From contig JABIFG010000182.1 in the NCBI GenBank assembly GCA_018650795.1, positions 1 through 38,406 of the forward strand: a stretch of DNA of 38,406 bases. Reading direction: 5' to 3'. Each line of letters opens with the position of its first letter. Positions within the stretch are counted from its first letter, which is position 1. Positions 15,477 through 23,400 of this stretch are shown here, piece after piece. The stretch comes from Fidelibacterota bacterium. GTDB taxonomy: Bacteria > Fidelibacterota > UBA8477 > JABMPR01. The notes below the pieces were generated by a model. That model made no database searches, was not told where the DNA came from, and saw only the letters and a list, made by a program, of their open reading frames with translations. The translations under genes were made by a program, and so were the position numbers.

Positions 15477-16547
15477 TTGAGAACTTATCGTATCGCAGTT
15501 GATGGAATGGGTGGTGACAATGGCCCTAAAGCTGTTGTAGAAGGTGTTTGTAGAGCCTGCGAAGCAGGTGATCTTGAAATTCTGCTGGCCGGTGATCAGG
15601 AAATTCTTGAAGCTGAATTGGCTCGCTTTCCAAAAGTCAGACAACACATCGAGATCATTCACGCTCCACAATCCATTCCCATGGATGCTAAACCGAAAGA
15701 AATTTTCGATAAATATCCTGATTCTTCCATGATCAAAGCCGCTGAGATCGTTTCTACCGGTCAGGCAGATGCTCTTATCTCGGCTGGGAATACAGGTGCA
15801 CTTATTTTGGCGAGTGCTCAGAAAATTCCGCGCATCAAAACGGTGCACAGAACTGCCCTGGCTGCGGTGTATCCCACCAGCAATCAGCTCAACCGCAAAG
15901 ATATTTTTTGTCTCATCCTTGATGTGGGAGCCAATATCACTGTTGATCGGGACCATATGATCCATTTTGCCCTCATGGGCAATGCTTATGCACAAAAAGT
16001 AACTGGAATCGAGAGACCCCTGGTTGGACTTTTGAATATGGGTTCTGAGAATAATAAGGGCGGTCCGAAGTATGTTGAGGTAAATAGAATCCTCGAATCC
16101 CTGCCTCAGATCAATTTTTATGGTAACATTGAGGGCAGCGACCTCATGAAGGGTGTTGTTGATGTGGTCGTTACAGAAGGGTTCAAGGGTAACATTGCTG
16201 TCAAAACCATGGAAGGTATGGCTGAAGCTGCCATGGGGCTGGGTCGGCTTGCATTTCAAAAAAAATTAATCTGGAAACTTGGCATGATGCTGCTTTCCGG
16301 TGGAATTCGTAAAGTTAAAAAAATTAGTGACTATCAGGAATATGGTGGCGCTCCTATTTTAGGCCTTGAAAAATTAGTATTGAAATGTCATGGTAGATCC
16401 ACACCTCGAGCTATAGATAATGCCATAAAACTGGCTGTTAAATGTGCACGAGATGATTTGGTTGCCAATACGAAAGAGGCTATCAACGCTTTTGAACAGG
16501 AATTTACTCATCCTGATTATGATCATATCACAGGTTACGATACCTAG
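15477..16547 (+). CDS. plsX: Phosphate acyltransferase PlsX
   Basis: PlsX converts acyl-ACP and phosphate into acyl-phosphate, the donor for PlsY in phospholipid synthesis, and is a peripheral membrane enzyme. The 356-residue frame has the family motifs 'IAVDGMGGDNGP' at the N-terminus, 'ALISAGNTGA', 'LDVGANITV', 'FYGNIEGSDLMKG', 'VTEGFKGNI' and 'YGGAPILGLE'. The only in-frame start ahead of the conserved N-terminus is TTG at 15477, seven bases after the pepA stop, so translation may depend on coupling to pepA. The usual partners (fabH, fabD, rpmF) are absent, and the gene is followed by two membrane or secreted unknowns. Confidence 0.95.
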   Translation: MRTYRIAVDGMGGDNGPKAVVEGVCRACEAGDLEILLAGDQEILEAELARFPKVRQHIEIIHAPQSIPMDAKPKEIFDKYPDSSMIKAAEIVSTGQADALISAGNTGALILASAQKIPRIKTVHRTALAAVYPTSNQLNRKDIFCLILDVGANITVDRDHMIHFALMGNAYAQKVTGIERPLVGLLNMGSENNKGGPKYVEVNRILESLPQINFYGNIEGSDLMKGVVDVVVTEGFKGNIAVKTMEGMAEAAMGLGRLAFQKKLIWKLGMMLLSGGIRKVKKISDYQEYGGAPILGLEKLVLKCHGRSTPRAIDNAIKLAVKCARDDLVANTKEAINAFEQEFTHPDYDHITGYDT

Positions 16548-16626
16548 TGAGTTCATTTAGCTTTTTGAAATAAATATTGATATCACTCTCCCCTGACTTA
16601 AAATTGATCGAAATTGAGTTAAGCAG

Positions 16627-17073
16627 ATGAAACCACAAAAACTGATATCAATATTAGCTCGATTGTTCTTTTTACTTTTCCTGGCAGGAACTCTGCTGGC
16701 TGACAACCCAGCCATCAGCGAAAATTCTGAACTCGCTTCTTATGCACAGGATCTGTATCGACAAAAGGGAATCGATATGACACGATCAGCCTTTGATTTG
16801 CAAGAGCAAGAATCATGGGGTAGAATATTTATCATTCGAGTCGTCAGTCGTAATACGACACTTTCTGATGATCTCCTGCAGGCTTTTCTAGTAGGAGGTG
16901 CTGTCGCTCAACACGCCCGGGTAGCGATTGATCAGATTGTAGTGATTGCAGATGTGGAATTCAGTAATCGCAAAGCCATGATCTTACGAGCCGATGGAGC
17001 GTGTTGCGAAAAGTTATACAATAACAGAATGCCCGTGGACATTTTCACACAGGACTGTTTACGGATGGAATAG
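16627..17073 (+). CDS. Secreted protein of unknown function
   Basis: A 148-residue protein with a typical signal peptide: MKPQK, a hydrophobic stretch at about residues 6-24 and a probable cleavage after LLA near residue 25. The mature part has a short helical start (SELASYAQDLYRQ) and an alternating beta segment ('ESWGRIFIIRVVSR', 'AIDQIVVIADVEF'). A CC pair (about 126-127) and a further Cys lie near the C-terminus, which could form disulfides in the periplasm. I do not recognise the family. It starts 79 bases after plsX and ends 39 bases before the DUF350-like gene; the three share a strand and lead to one terminator, so co-transcription is likely. Confidence 0.75.
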   Translation: MKPQKLISILARLFFLLFLAGTLLADNPAISENSELASYAQDLYRQKGIDMTRSAFDLQEQESWGRIFIIRVVSRNTTLSDDLLQAFLVGGAVAQHARVAIDQIVVIADVEFSNRKAMILRADGACCEKLYNNRMPVDIFTQDCLRME

Positions 17074-17112
17074 AATTAATAAACTGAGTGGAATATGAAA
17101 AAGGAGAATAGA

Positions 17113-17406
17113 ATGTTCAAGAAATCAATGCTATTTATGGGTTCTTTGCTGCTTATGGCATCTTCAGTCTTTGCAGCCAACCCTTTCGAAGTAAGTATTT
17201 GGGAACGCTATGCAGAAGGTTTGGGTTGGGCTGTTGTTGCCTCACTCGGATTTTCAGTAGGTGTTGCTATTGCTCTGAAGGTTTTCGATTGGTTCTCATC
17301 TGATATTGATGAATGGGAAGAGATAAAAAAGGGCAATTGGTCAGTTGCACTAATTTTTATATCTATGATCGTTATGATTGGAATTTTGGTTCACAAAGTT
17401 ATCTAA
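17113..17406 (+). CDS. Small membrane protein resembling DUF350 (UPF0719)
   Basis: A 97-residue protein. The first hydrophobic stretch (about residues 4-22, ending SVFA) is a signal peptide or membrane helix. Two more helices follow, at about 40-60 ('AVVASLGFSVGVAIALKVF') and 75-95. Between them is 'DEWEEIKKGNWSVALIFI', which matches the DUF350 pattern of an acidic stretch followed by 'kGN.avAl'. DUF350 function is unknown. The start at 17113 is preferred because AAGGAG sits six bases upstream; an ATG six codons earlier would place that site inside the gene. It is the last gene before a strong terminator. Confidence 0.68.
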   Translation: MFKKSMLFMGSLLLMASSVFAANPFEVSIWERYAEGLGWAVVASLGFSVGVAIALKVFDWFSSDIDEWEEIKKGNWSVALIFISMIVMIGILVHKVI

Positions 17407-17424
17407 TCCTATACCGAGAAATTG

Positions 17425-17455
17425 AAAAAGGGCAGGGATTATCCCTGCCCTTTTT
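17425..17455. terminator. Bidirectional intrinsic terminator
   Basis: A-tract, then GGGCAGGGA (17430-17438), a three-base loop, TCCCTGCCC (17442-17450) and TTTTT: a perfect 9-bp GC-rich stem flanked by A5 and T5. It can stop transcription from the DUF350-like gene on plus and from the ABC-F gene on minus, whose TGA stop at 17455-17457 abuts it. Confidence 0.95.
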
Positions 17456-19341
17456 CATATAAGCAATTGTTTTAATGTCTCAAGTTCTTCGAGCAACTCC
17501 AAATACTTCTCTTCCAAAACCTCTTTCTCAGCAATGGCTGCCTGAATTTTTCCATATTCGCTGGAAAAGGCGGGATCTATCATAATTTTGTCTTGATTGG
17601 AAATTGCAGTTTCACATTCCAGAATCAACCTGGGAAGTTTCTTATACCGATTTGTTAATTTCTTCCGATTCTGATAGTCCTGGTTGCTGGGCTTCTGTAA
17701 TGAAGTACTCTGAATTTTCGACATCCTTTCTGCCACTTCAACCCGATCTTGACCCTTTCGCCAGAGGTAATACTCATAATTTCCAGGAAAAATTCGGATT
17801 CTACCTTGTTCAACCTCAATAATTGTATTTGTGACTGCGTTCAAAAAGTGTCTATCGTGAGAGATACACACCATGGTTCCTTGAAAACTGCTAATGGCTT
17901 CCTGGACTACATCTCTCGAACGCATATCGAGATGATTGGTAGGTTCATCCAGGAGAATAAGATCCGAGGGCGTAGATAGCATCCTGGCGAGTGCAAGCCT
18001 CGATACTTCTCCACCACTAAGCACTTTAATTTTTTTGTCCACAGTCTCTCCAGAAAACAGGAAACTTCCCAGATAAGTACGAACTTCAGTCACAATCCAT
18101 TTAGGGTTCTCGTTGGAGATCAAATCATAGATATTTGATTCCATGGGTAGGGATTCAAATTGATGTTGAGCAAAGTAAGCGCTCTCCACGCCTTCTCCCC
18201 AAACTAAATCTCCACCACTAAGCGGTTCGACCTGAGCCAACATCTTCAACAAGGTTGATTTTCCGGCGCCGTTAGGACCCACAAGCCCTATTTTTTGTCC
18301 CCGTTCCAATGTGAGGTTCAGTTGGTTAAATACCTCGAGCTTACCATAGAATTTGGCCACGCCCTTAAATTCGGCAATGGTTCTGGCTGATCTGCCAGGC
18401 TGCGGGATACGAACTGAAATTCGGCTTTGTTCACCTTCAGGAGGTGAAATTCGCACAAGCTTTTCGAGCTTTTTAACCCGGCTTTGAACCTGACTTGCTT
18501 TACTGTCCTTATACCTGAACCTCTCAATAAACCGCTCTGTCTCAGCAATCAATTTTTGTTGATTACGATAGGCTGCCAGTTGTTGATCGAGCCGGAGCTT
18601 TTTTTCCTCAATATATTTGCTGTAATTGCCGGCATATATCTGGATCGACATATGCTCGATTTCAAAAATGTGATTAATCGTTTTGTCAAGAAAGGTCCTG
18701 TCATGACTGATCAGAACGAGTGCACCCGACCATTCTTTTAAAAAAGTTTCTAACCAGATCAGTGAGGCCAGATCGAGGTGATTAGTTGGTTCATCCAACA
18801 AAAGGATATCGGGATGTTTAAACAGAAGCTTTGCCAGGGCAACTCGCATTCTCCACCCACCACTGAATTGATCAAGAGGTACTTTCATCTGCTCAGGGCT
18901 GAATCCGAGACCTCCCAGTACTTTTTTTGCATCTGATTCAAGACTCCAGCCATTGAGTCGTTCAAATTCGGCCTGTATCTGACCAAGCCTGTTCAGCAGC
19001 AGCTCATCATCAGGATTCGCAGCAATTTGTAAGGATAAGTTTTCAATCTGAATTTCCAGCTCACCGACTTCAGGGATCTCATTCAGAACCTCATGTAAGA
19101 TTGTTTCCTCTGAGGTGGCAGTTATTTCCTGCGGCAAATATCCGATTGTGATTTTTCTATCTACCTGAATCTGACCCTTGTCGGTATCTTCTTCACCCAC
19201 AATCATCCTGAGCAAGGTTGTTTTTCCCGAGCCGTTGGCTCCTACCAAACCGATTCTGGAGCCCCTTTTTATCACAAGATCCAAGCCCTTGAACAAAGTT
19301 TTGTCAGGATAAGTTTTTGTGATATTGTGGAGATTGATCAT
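17455..19341 (-). CDS. ABC-F family ATPase (translation factor type)
   Basis: A 628-residue soluble protein with two ABC domains and no membrane segment. ABC1 has Walker A 'GANGSGKTT', signature 'FSGGWRMRVALAKLL' and 'LLLDEPTNHLDL'. ABC2 has 'GPNGAGKSTLLK', 'LSGGEVSRLALARML' and 'LLDEPTNHLD'. A charged linker of about 80 residues joins them, as in the P-site tRNA interaction region of ABC-F factors, and a C-terminal coiled coil (about the last 90 residues) resembles the Uup/YheS subgroup. Such proteins bind the ribosomal E site and relieve stalled or drug-bound ribosomes; the exact subgroup is uncertain. ATG at 19341 is preferred over an in-frame TTG at 19350 that touches the yhbY stop. Confidence 0.92.
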   Translation of the reverse strand: MINLHNITKTYPDKTLFKGLDLVIKRGSRIGLVGANGSGKTTLLRMIVGEEDTDKGQIQVDRKITIGYLPQEITATSEETILHEVLNEIPEVGELEIQIENLSLQIAANPDDELLLNRLGQIQAEFERLNGWSLESDAKKVLGGLGFSPEQMKVPLDQFSGGWRMRVALAKLLFKHPDILLLDEPTNHLDLASLIWLETFLKEWSGALVLISHDRTFLDKTINHIFEIEHMSIQIYAGNYSKYIEEKKLRLDQQLAAYRNQQKLIAETERFIERFRYKDSKASQVQSRVKKLEKLVRISPPEGEQSRISVRIPQPGRSARTIAEFKGVAKFYGKLEVFNQLNLTLERGQKIGLVGPNGAGKSTLLKMLAQVEPLSGGDLVWGEGVESAYFAQHQFESLPMESNIYDLISNENPKWIVTEVRTYLGSFLFSGETVDKKIKVLSGGEVSRLALARMLSTPSDLILLDEPTNHLDMRSRDVVQEAISSFQGTMVCISHDRHFLNAVTNTIIEVEQGRIRIFPGNYEYYLWRKGQDRVEVAERMSKIQSTSLQKPSNQDYQNRKKLTNRYKKLPRLILECETAISNQDKIMIDPAFSSEYGKIQAAIAEKEVLEEKYLELLEELETLKQLLI

Positions 19342-19350
19342 GGCAGGCAA

Positions 19351-19653
19351 TTATTTGGGTAGATCATACTTTCGTTGGTCAGCTTCTTCATGTTCACGGT
19401 ATAGGGTGAGAACATGACCGATGAGACTCACAAATTGGGATCGCGAGCCCTCCAGTATTTCATCCAGAAACCTTTCTTTTTCTTCCTTGAAGGCGATAAA
19501 CTTCACCTTCACCATTTCGTGTGAATTTAAAGCTGTCTCAATGCTCTGGATAGATTGGGTGGTTACGCCAGCTTTCCCAATCTGAATCACCGCTTTTAGA
19601 GGGTGGGCCTTGGATTTTAAATATTTTTTCTGTTTTGAGCTAAGTGCTTCCAT
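19351..19653 (-). CDS. yhbY: YhbY-family CRM-domain RNA-binding protein
   Basis: A 100-residue single CRM/YhbY domain. It shows the family pattern 'LSSKQKKYLKSKAHPLKAVIQIGKAG' at the start, with the GKAG (GxxG) loop, followed by 'SIETALNSHEMVKVKF'. E. coli YhbY associates with pre-50S ribosomal particles, so a role in ribosome assembly is likely. AAGGAAG precedes the ATG. It lies eight bases after the MFS gene and directly before the ABC-F gene; the pairing with another ribosome-linked protein suggests a shared role in translation. Confidence 0.92.
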   Translation of the reverse strand: MEALSSKQKKYLKSKAHPLKAVIQIGKAGVTTQSIQSIETALNSHEMVKVKFIAFKEEKERFLDEILEGSRSQFVSLIGHVLTLYREHEEADQRKYDLPK

Positions 19654-19661
19654 TTTCTTCC

Positions 19662-20975
19662 TTATCCCCTGTTCATACCGCGCAATGGATTTTCGAGGCT
19701 AACAGGTCCTTGAGTCTCTTCAGGTGATCTCCCTAAAAAGTCATTTATTAATAGATGATAGAAACCTACTCCTACGGCATACAGGACCGCCGTAATAAAA
19801 AATATTTGATAATACTCTAAATCCATTTGCCTGAGTACCTGGAAAATCTTGGCACTGATGAACCATGATGCACTCCAGACACTAGAGCTGATGGCAGAAA
19901 TCAATTCCTGATTCCGTGGTCCAACATATTTCATACCCAACTCGCTGGTCATGGGACCAGCCATATTCATAAAGGGTTGACGCAGCATAAAGGCTGCAAT
20001 GGCCACATAAAAAGCCCAGGAATATGCTTGCGCCAGCTGGGTCGTTGCCAGGATTACCAGAAAGAAAATAGCAATCCACTGGGGAATCAGGATGGCTACT
20101 CTGAAACCAAATTTGCGCCGTATGATGGGTACAATCAGAGTCGTTATAAACACAATTCCAGCAGTTCCAGCGCCAATGAGACTAAAGGTATCTGAATCAA
20201 CCTTGAAGACACTATTGAAAAATAAATTGACAAAGGGAATCGTCAGTCCCGCACCAATGGCAATCAAAATGTTTGGGAATAGTACTCGTCCAATAAGTAT
20301 CCAATCATAGTCTGACTTGAGGGCTTTAAAATTGCTGAAAAAACTACTCGAAATCGAGCGTGGTTTGGCTTCTCGCATAAATAGCACAAGCACAAAGGAA
20401 AATGAACTTATGGAGATAATCACCAACATAATATGAAATTCATCTAAAGGTATGGTGACTCCCCCAATCGCAATCTCTTTGACTCGCGAGAGAATATTGA
20501 TCAATGATCCTGAAATAATCGTGGCCAAGGACCAGGTTGAAAAATTTAGGGATATGGCTTCTGAGACAACTTCCTCCGGGGCTGATCGCATGATGTAGGG
20601 TAAGCCACACACATTCAATATCATGAATGATATACCCCATAGAATGAAGCCGAGAGTGATTCTGGTCTCATTACCTCCCTGAATAGAAAGGAGCAGAAAT
20701 AAGCTAAACAGAGGGACAAGCAGGCTGGATGCCAGAAAGAAAGGTTTCAGTGACTTCCCTTTTATAAATATTCCCAGAGGGAATGCAAAGAACAGCACGC
20801 CCAGGAACCGGAAGGAGTTGAATTGAGCTATACTTTCGTCAGCATAGCCTTTTTTTCGAAGGTAGATATTGAGAATGAGAATGAAGCCAGCATTGATCAT
20901 ATGAATCAAGAAGGCAGCCGAAATCATTAACAGAATTGATCGGGGTATCTTTCGATATCGGCTTAGGAAGTTCAT
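19662..20975 (-). CDS. Major facilitator superfamily transporter, substrate unknown
   Basis: A 437-residue polytopic membrane protein with about 12 hydrophobic segments in two halves, separated by a cytoplasmic loop near residues 215-235 ('MREAKPRSISSSFFSNFKALKSDYDW'). The N-half has a basic motif after TM2-3 ('GIFIKGKSLKPF'), a loose form of MFS motif A. In the second half 'RRKFGFRVAIL' lies in the equivalent loop. It is well formed, with no truncation. No substrate can be assigned from sequence. It lies between the zinc-ribbon membrane gene (57 bases upstream) and yhbY (8 bases downstream) on the same strand. Confidence 0.85.
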   Translation of the reverse strand: MNFLSRYRKIPRSILLMISAAFLIHMINAGFILILNIYLRKKGYADESIAQFNSFRFLGVLFFAFPLGIFIKGKSLKPFFLASSLLVPLFSLFLLLSIQGGNETRITLGFILWGISFMILNVCGLPYIMRSAPEEVVSEAISLNFSTWSLATIISGSLINILSRVKEIAIGGVTIPLDEFHIMLVIISISSFSFVLVLFMREAKPRSISSSFFSNFKALKSDYDWILIGRVLFPNILIAIGAGLTIPFVNLFFNSVFKVDSDTFSLIGAGTAGIVFITTLIVPIIRRKFGFRVAILIPQWIAIFFLVILATTQLAQAYSWAFYVAIAAFMLRQPFMNMAGPMTSELGMKYVGPRNQELISAISSSVWSASWFISAKIFQVLRQMDLEYYQIFFITAVLYAVGVGFYHLLINDFLGRSPEETQGPVSLENPLRGMNRG

Positions 20976-21033
20976 ATTATTAAAAGAGTATACTGAGCTG
21001 AGAGTCTCCGATTCACTCTTGGATTGAGTGATA

Positions 21034-21552
21034 CTAAATTGACTTTGGAGACCTCACTCTAAGACCGTCATAGTCACAGCTTTGACAGTGAAAGCGGCGA
21101 ATTTTTACCCGGAATACAAATCCATAAATCCGCTGGAAAACATTTCGATGAACCAGGACAAGATCATCACCACATTCAGGGCATTCTGTTAATTCAGATA
21201 GGATCAAAATGGACTTCTGCCTAATTCGTGATATCAACAAATTGAAGGCTATGAAAATCAATGTTGAGCCGACAATATCGGATGTTTCATATTCCTCAGC
21301 CCTACCCAATAGTGTGCTCATGAAATGGCTGATGCCGTGAGTGATGTATTGAAAATCGGAGACAACGCCCTCAAAAACATAGGTCTTGATTTCCATCTCT
21401 TCATAAAGCAAAAATATTCCGAAAAAGAATATGATGCCAATCATGATCTCCGCACTGAACTCACGAATAATTGACCTCTCAAAATGCTTACTCTTTTTTC
21501 TTCGGCGATGTTGTTTTTCTGGGACATTCATAAATTCATTTTCCTCATTCAA
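21034..21552 (-). CDS. Two-helix membrane protein with C-terminal zinc ribbon
   Basis: A 172-residue protein of unknown function. The basic N-terminus (QHRRRKKSKHFERS) is followed by a transmembrane helix at about 34-50 and another at about 93-109. The C-terminal domain carries two CxxC pairs, Cys124/Cys127 ('ECPECGDD') and Cys156/Cys159 ('HCQSCDYDG'), separated by 28 residues, as in a rubredoxin-like zinc ribbon. The charge pattern suggests N-terminus and zinc ribbon both in the cytoplasm. It is the first gene of a minus-strand run leading into the MFS transporter. I do not recognise a named family. Confidence 0.72.
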   Translation of the reverse strand: MNEENEFMNVPEKQHRRRKKSKHFERSIIREFSAEIMIGIIFFFGIFLLYEEMEIKTYVFEGVVSDFQYITHGISHFMSTLLGRAEEYETSDIVGSTLIFIAFNLLISRIRQKSILILSELTECPECGDDLVLVHRNVFQRIYGFVFRVKIRRFHCQSCDYDGLRVRSPKSI

Positions 21553-21696
21553 TATTAAGCCTTTGAAACTAAATCAAACCTCCACTTTATACACTCAAAA
21601 TATTATTCCATATACCATCCCAGGTTATTTATCACAAACATGAATCTCAGGCTCCAAATTGCATTGGATTGAAACTTTCTAGATTTATCTTGCTCT

Positions 21697-22425
21697 ATGT
21701 CTTCAGATTCCGCTCCACAAGTGTCACTTAAATACAAATTCAAGATGGCAGATTCCAGATCCATTTCATTTGAGGTTATTCTCAGTCCTGACAAACTAGC
21801 TTATCAAACCATTTCAAATACAGAAAAACCTAGTTGGACAAACCTGGGATTTCATATGTGTGAAGGTTGCAAACTCGCTGATACTGGTGTGAACCATTGC
21901 CCAGTGGCTGTTAATCTCCAGGATATTGTAACTACCTTTAAGTCTGATGTTTCTTATGATCTTATCGACCTTAGCATCGAGACGGCTGAAAGAACGTACT
22001 CCAAGGAGCAGGTCTCCATGCAAATTGGCCTGAGTTCCATACTCGGAATCATCATGGTGACCAGTGGATGTCCCACCCTGGATCAATTAAGACCCATGGT
22101 AGCCACACATTTACCATTTGCCAGTATTAAGGAATCTATTTATCGTGCAATGTCCATGTATTTGCTAGCCCAATTCACACGTGCCAAAAATGGATTGGAA
22201 CCAGATTGGACGCTCAAAGGATTAAGTCAAATTTATACTAATATTGATGCCATCAATATCAGCATGGTAAAACGGCTGCAGGCAGGCGTTGAGGAAGATG
22301 CCAGTTTAAATGCAGTTGTTATTCTGGATTCATTTGCAAAATTAGTCCCCATGAGCATCGATGGGTCTTTTGGTGGAATGGAAGATTTATTCTGGCCCTA
22401 CTTAAAGGATGAGCCCATTTCCTGA
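21697..22425 (+). CDS. Conserved uncharacterised protein with CxxC-x8-HC motif (possibly DUF6901)
   Basis: A 242-residue soluble protein. The N-terminal third is beta-rich ('VSLKYKFKMADSRSISFEVIL'). A putative metal-binding cluster follows with Cys55, Cys58, His67 and Cys68 ('CEGCKLADTGVNHCPVAVNL'). The C-terminal part is helical, with the striking segment 'IIMVTSGCPTLDQLRPMVATHLPFAS' (Cys125 in TSGCP). I associate this pattern, from memory only, with the family named DUF6901; no function is known to me. It is divergent from the zinc-ribbon gene (144-base gap), and its 3' end overlaps the UvrC-like gene on the other strand by 28 bases. Confidence 0.75.
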   Translation: MSSDSAPQVSLKYKFKMADSRSISFEVILSPDKLAYQTISNTEKPSWTNLGFHMCEGCKLADTGVNHCPVAVNLQDIVTTFKSDVSYDLIDLSIETAERTYSKEQVSMQIGLSSILGIIMVTSGCPTLDQLRPMVATHLPFASIKESIYRAMSMYLLAQFTRAKNGLEPDWTLKGLSQIYTNIDAINISMVKRLQAGVEEDASLNAVVILDSFAKLVPMSIDGSFGGMEDLFWPYLKDEPIS

Positions 22426-23399
22426 AATTTATACTTTACTGATCCCTGATTCTTTTTTAACCAATTATATACCAGATTTGCCCTATCCAGTAAAAAGCGT
22501 GGTTCATCTTCTTTCACAATAGATAGGTCAAACAGATCGAGCTGATCACCCACCTTGCATAGTCTGCCATGCTTGAGTACGACCTCTCTCAAGGCTCCAT
22601 TTTCGAATAAATAACCTGGTTCACCTTCGCGTCGTGATTCAATCTTGAGATGATCAACTCTGAAGTGATGGTTAAAACGTTGACGATTAAAAAATGTATC
22701 ACAAAAAATGAGATCCTCCCTTAAACGCTGAGCATGCTCAAAGCGGGTTTCCTGGATGCATATCCGAATCTCATCCTCAATCATCGAAATGACCCCTGGA
22801 TCCTCCCCTTCCAGAAATTGGGTAACATGAACACAGGCTCTAGCATAAGCATCGTGGACTTCTGGTAGAATACATGGACCCAGACATTGTCCAAGATCGA
22901 GCTCAATGCAACTTTTTTTCGGGTTCGCCTCAGCACAGGATCTAAACCTCAGGTATCTCGAAAATATTTCTTGAAGGCGTTGGATGAAAAAGCGATCTCG
23001 AAACGGTCCATAGATGCTGCTATGTATACGTCCCGGGTCCTCTAGGGTGATCAGACGGGGGTAAGCATCATCGCTGACCTGAAGATAGCGATAATCTCTA
23101 AATTGTTTCTGGCGGATATTGTAAACTGGAAGATACTTCTTTATGAGTGAATCTTCCAGTAACAGAGCCATCAACTCTGTCTCAGTTTCAATATAGCGCA
23201 GGGTTCTGGCCTCGTGGACCATTCTCTGAGTGCGTTCTTCCTGGCTGCTATCATTGCGTAAATACGATGCTACTCTTGCTCTAAGATTTACCGACTTACC
23301 AATGTAAAGTGGATATTCCCGTTCATCCAAAAACAAGTAAACCCCCGCTGTTTTCGGCAAACCCTTTTGATCCTGCTGTAATTGGGAAGCGATTTCCAT
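22398..23399 (-). CDS. UvrC N-terminal-half homologue (GIY-YIG, Cys cluster, UVR), no C-terminal nuclease
   Basis: A 333-residue protein aligning by motif with the first half of UvrC. GIY-YIG is at residues 17-97: 'TAGVYLFLD', 'LYIGKSVNLRARVASYL' with Arg40, and 'ETELMALLLEDSLIKKYLPVYNI'. 'YGPFRDRFF' comes next, then four cysteines (155, 164, 172, 176; '...CLGPC') matching the UvrC iron-sulfur ligands, and a UVR-like helix pair (about 205-235). The RNase H-like domain and HhH repeats of full UvrC (about 600 residues) are absent, so only the 3'-incision half is present, somewhat like E. coli Cho. ATG at 23399 is preferred; it lies one base after the upstream stop, whereas a longer frame would overlap that gene by 62 bases. 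Confidence 0.87.
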   Translation of the reverse strand: MEIASQLQQDQKGLPKTAGVYLFLDEREYPLYIGKSVNLRARVASYLRNDSSQEERTQRMVHEARTLRYIETETELMALLLEDSLIKKYLPVYNIRQKQFRDYRYLQVSDDAYPRLITLEDPGRIHSSIYGPFRDRFFIQRLQEIFSRYLRFRSCAEANPKKSCIELDLGQCLGPCILPEVHDAYARACVHVTQFLEGEDPGVISMIEDEIRICIQETRFEHAQRLREDLIFCDTFFNRQRFNHHFRVDHLKIESRREGEPGYLFENGALREVVLKHGRLCKVGDQLDLFDLSIVKEDEPRFLLDRANLVYNWLKKNQGSVKYKFQEMGSSFK

Positions 23400-23400
23400 A

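Noticed and set aside
15441-16259. Long antisense frame (272 codons) opposite plsX
   Set aside because: It lies wholly within the plsX coding strand, which carries strong family motifs; the antisense product is Cys/His/Ser-rich with no recognisable domain.
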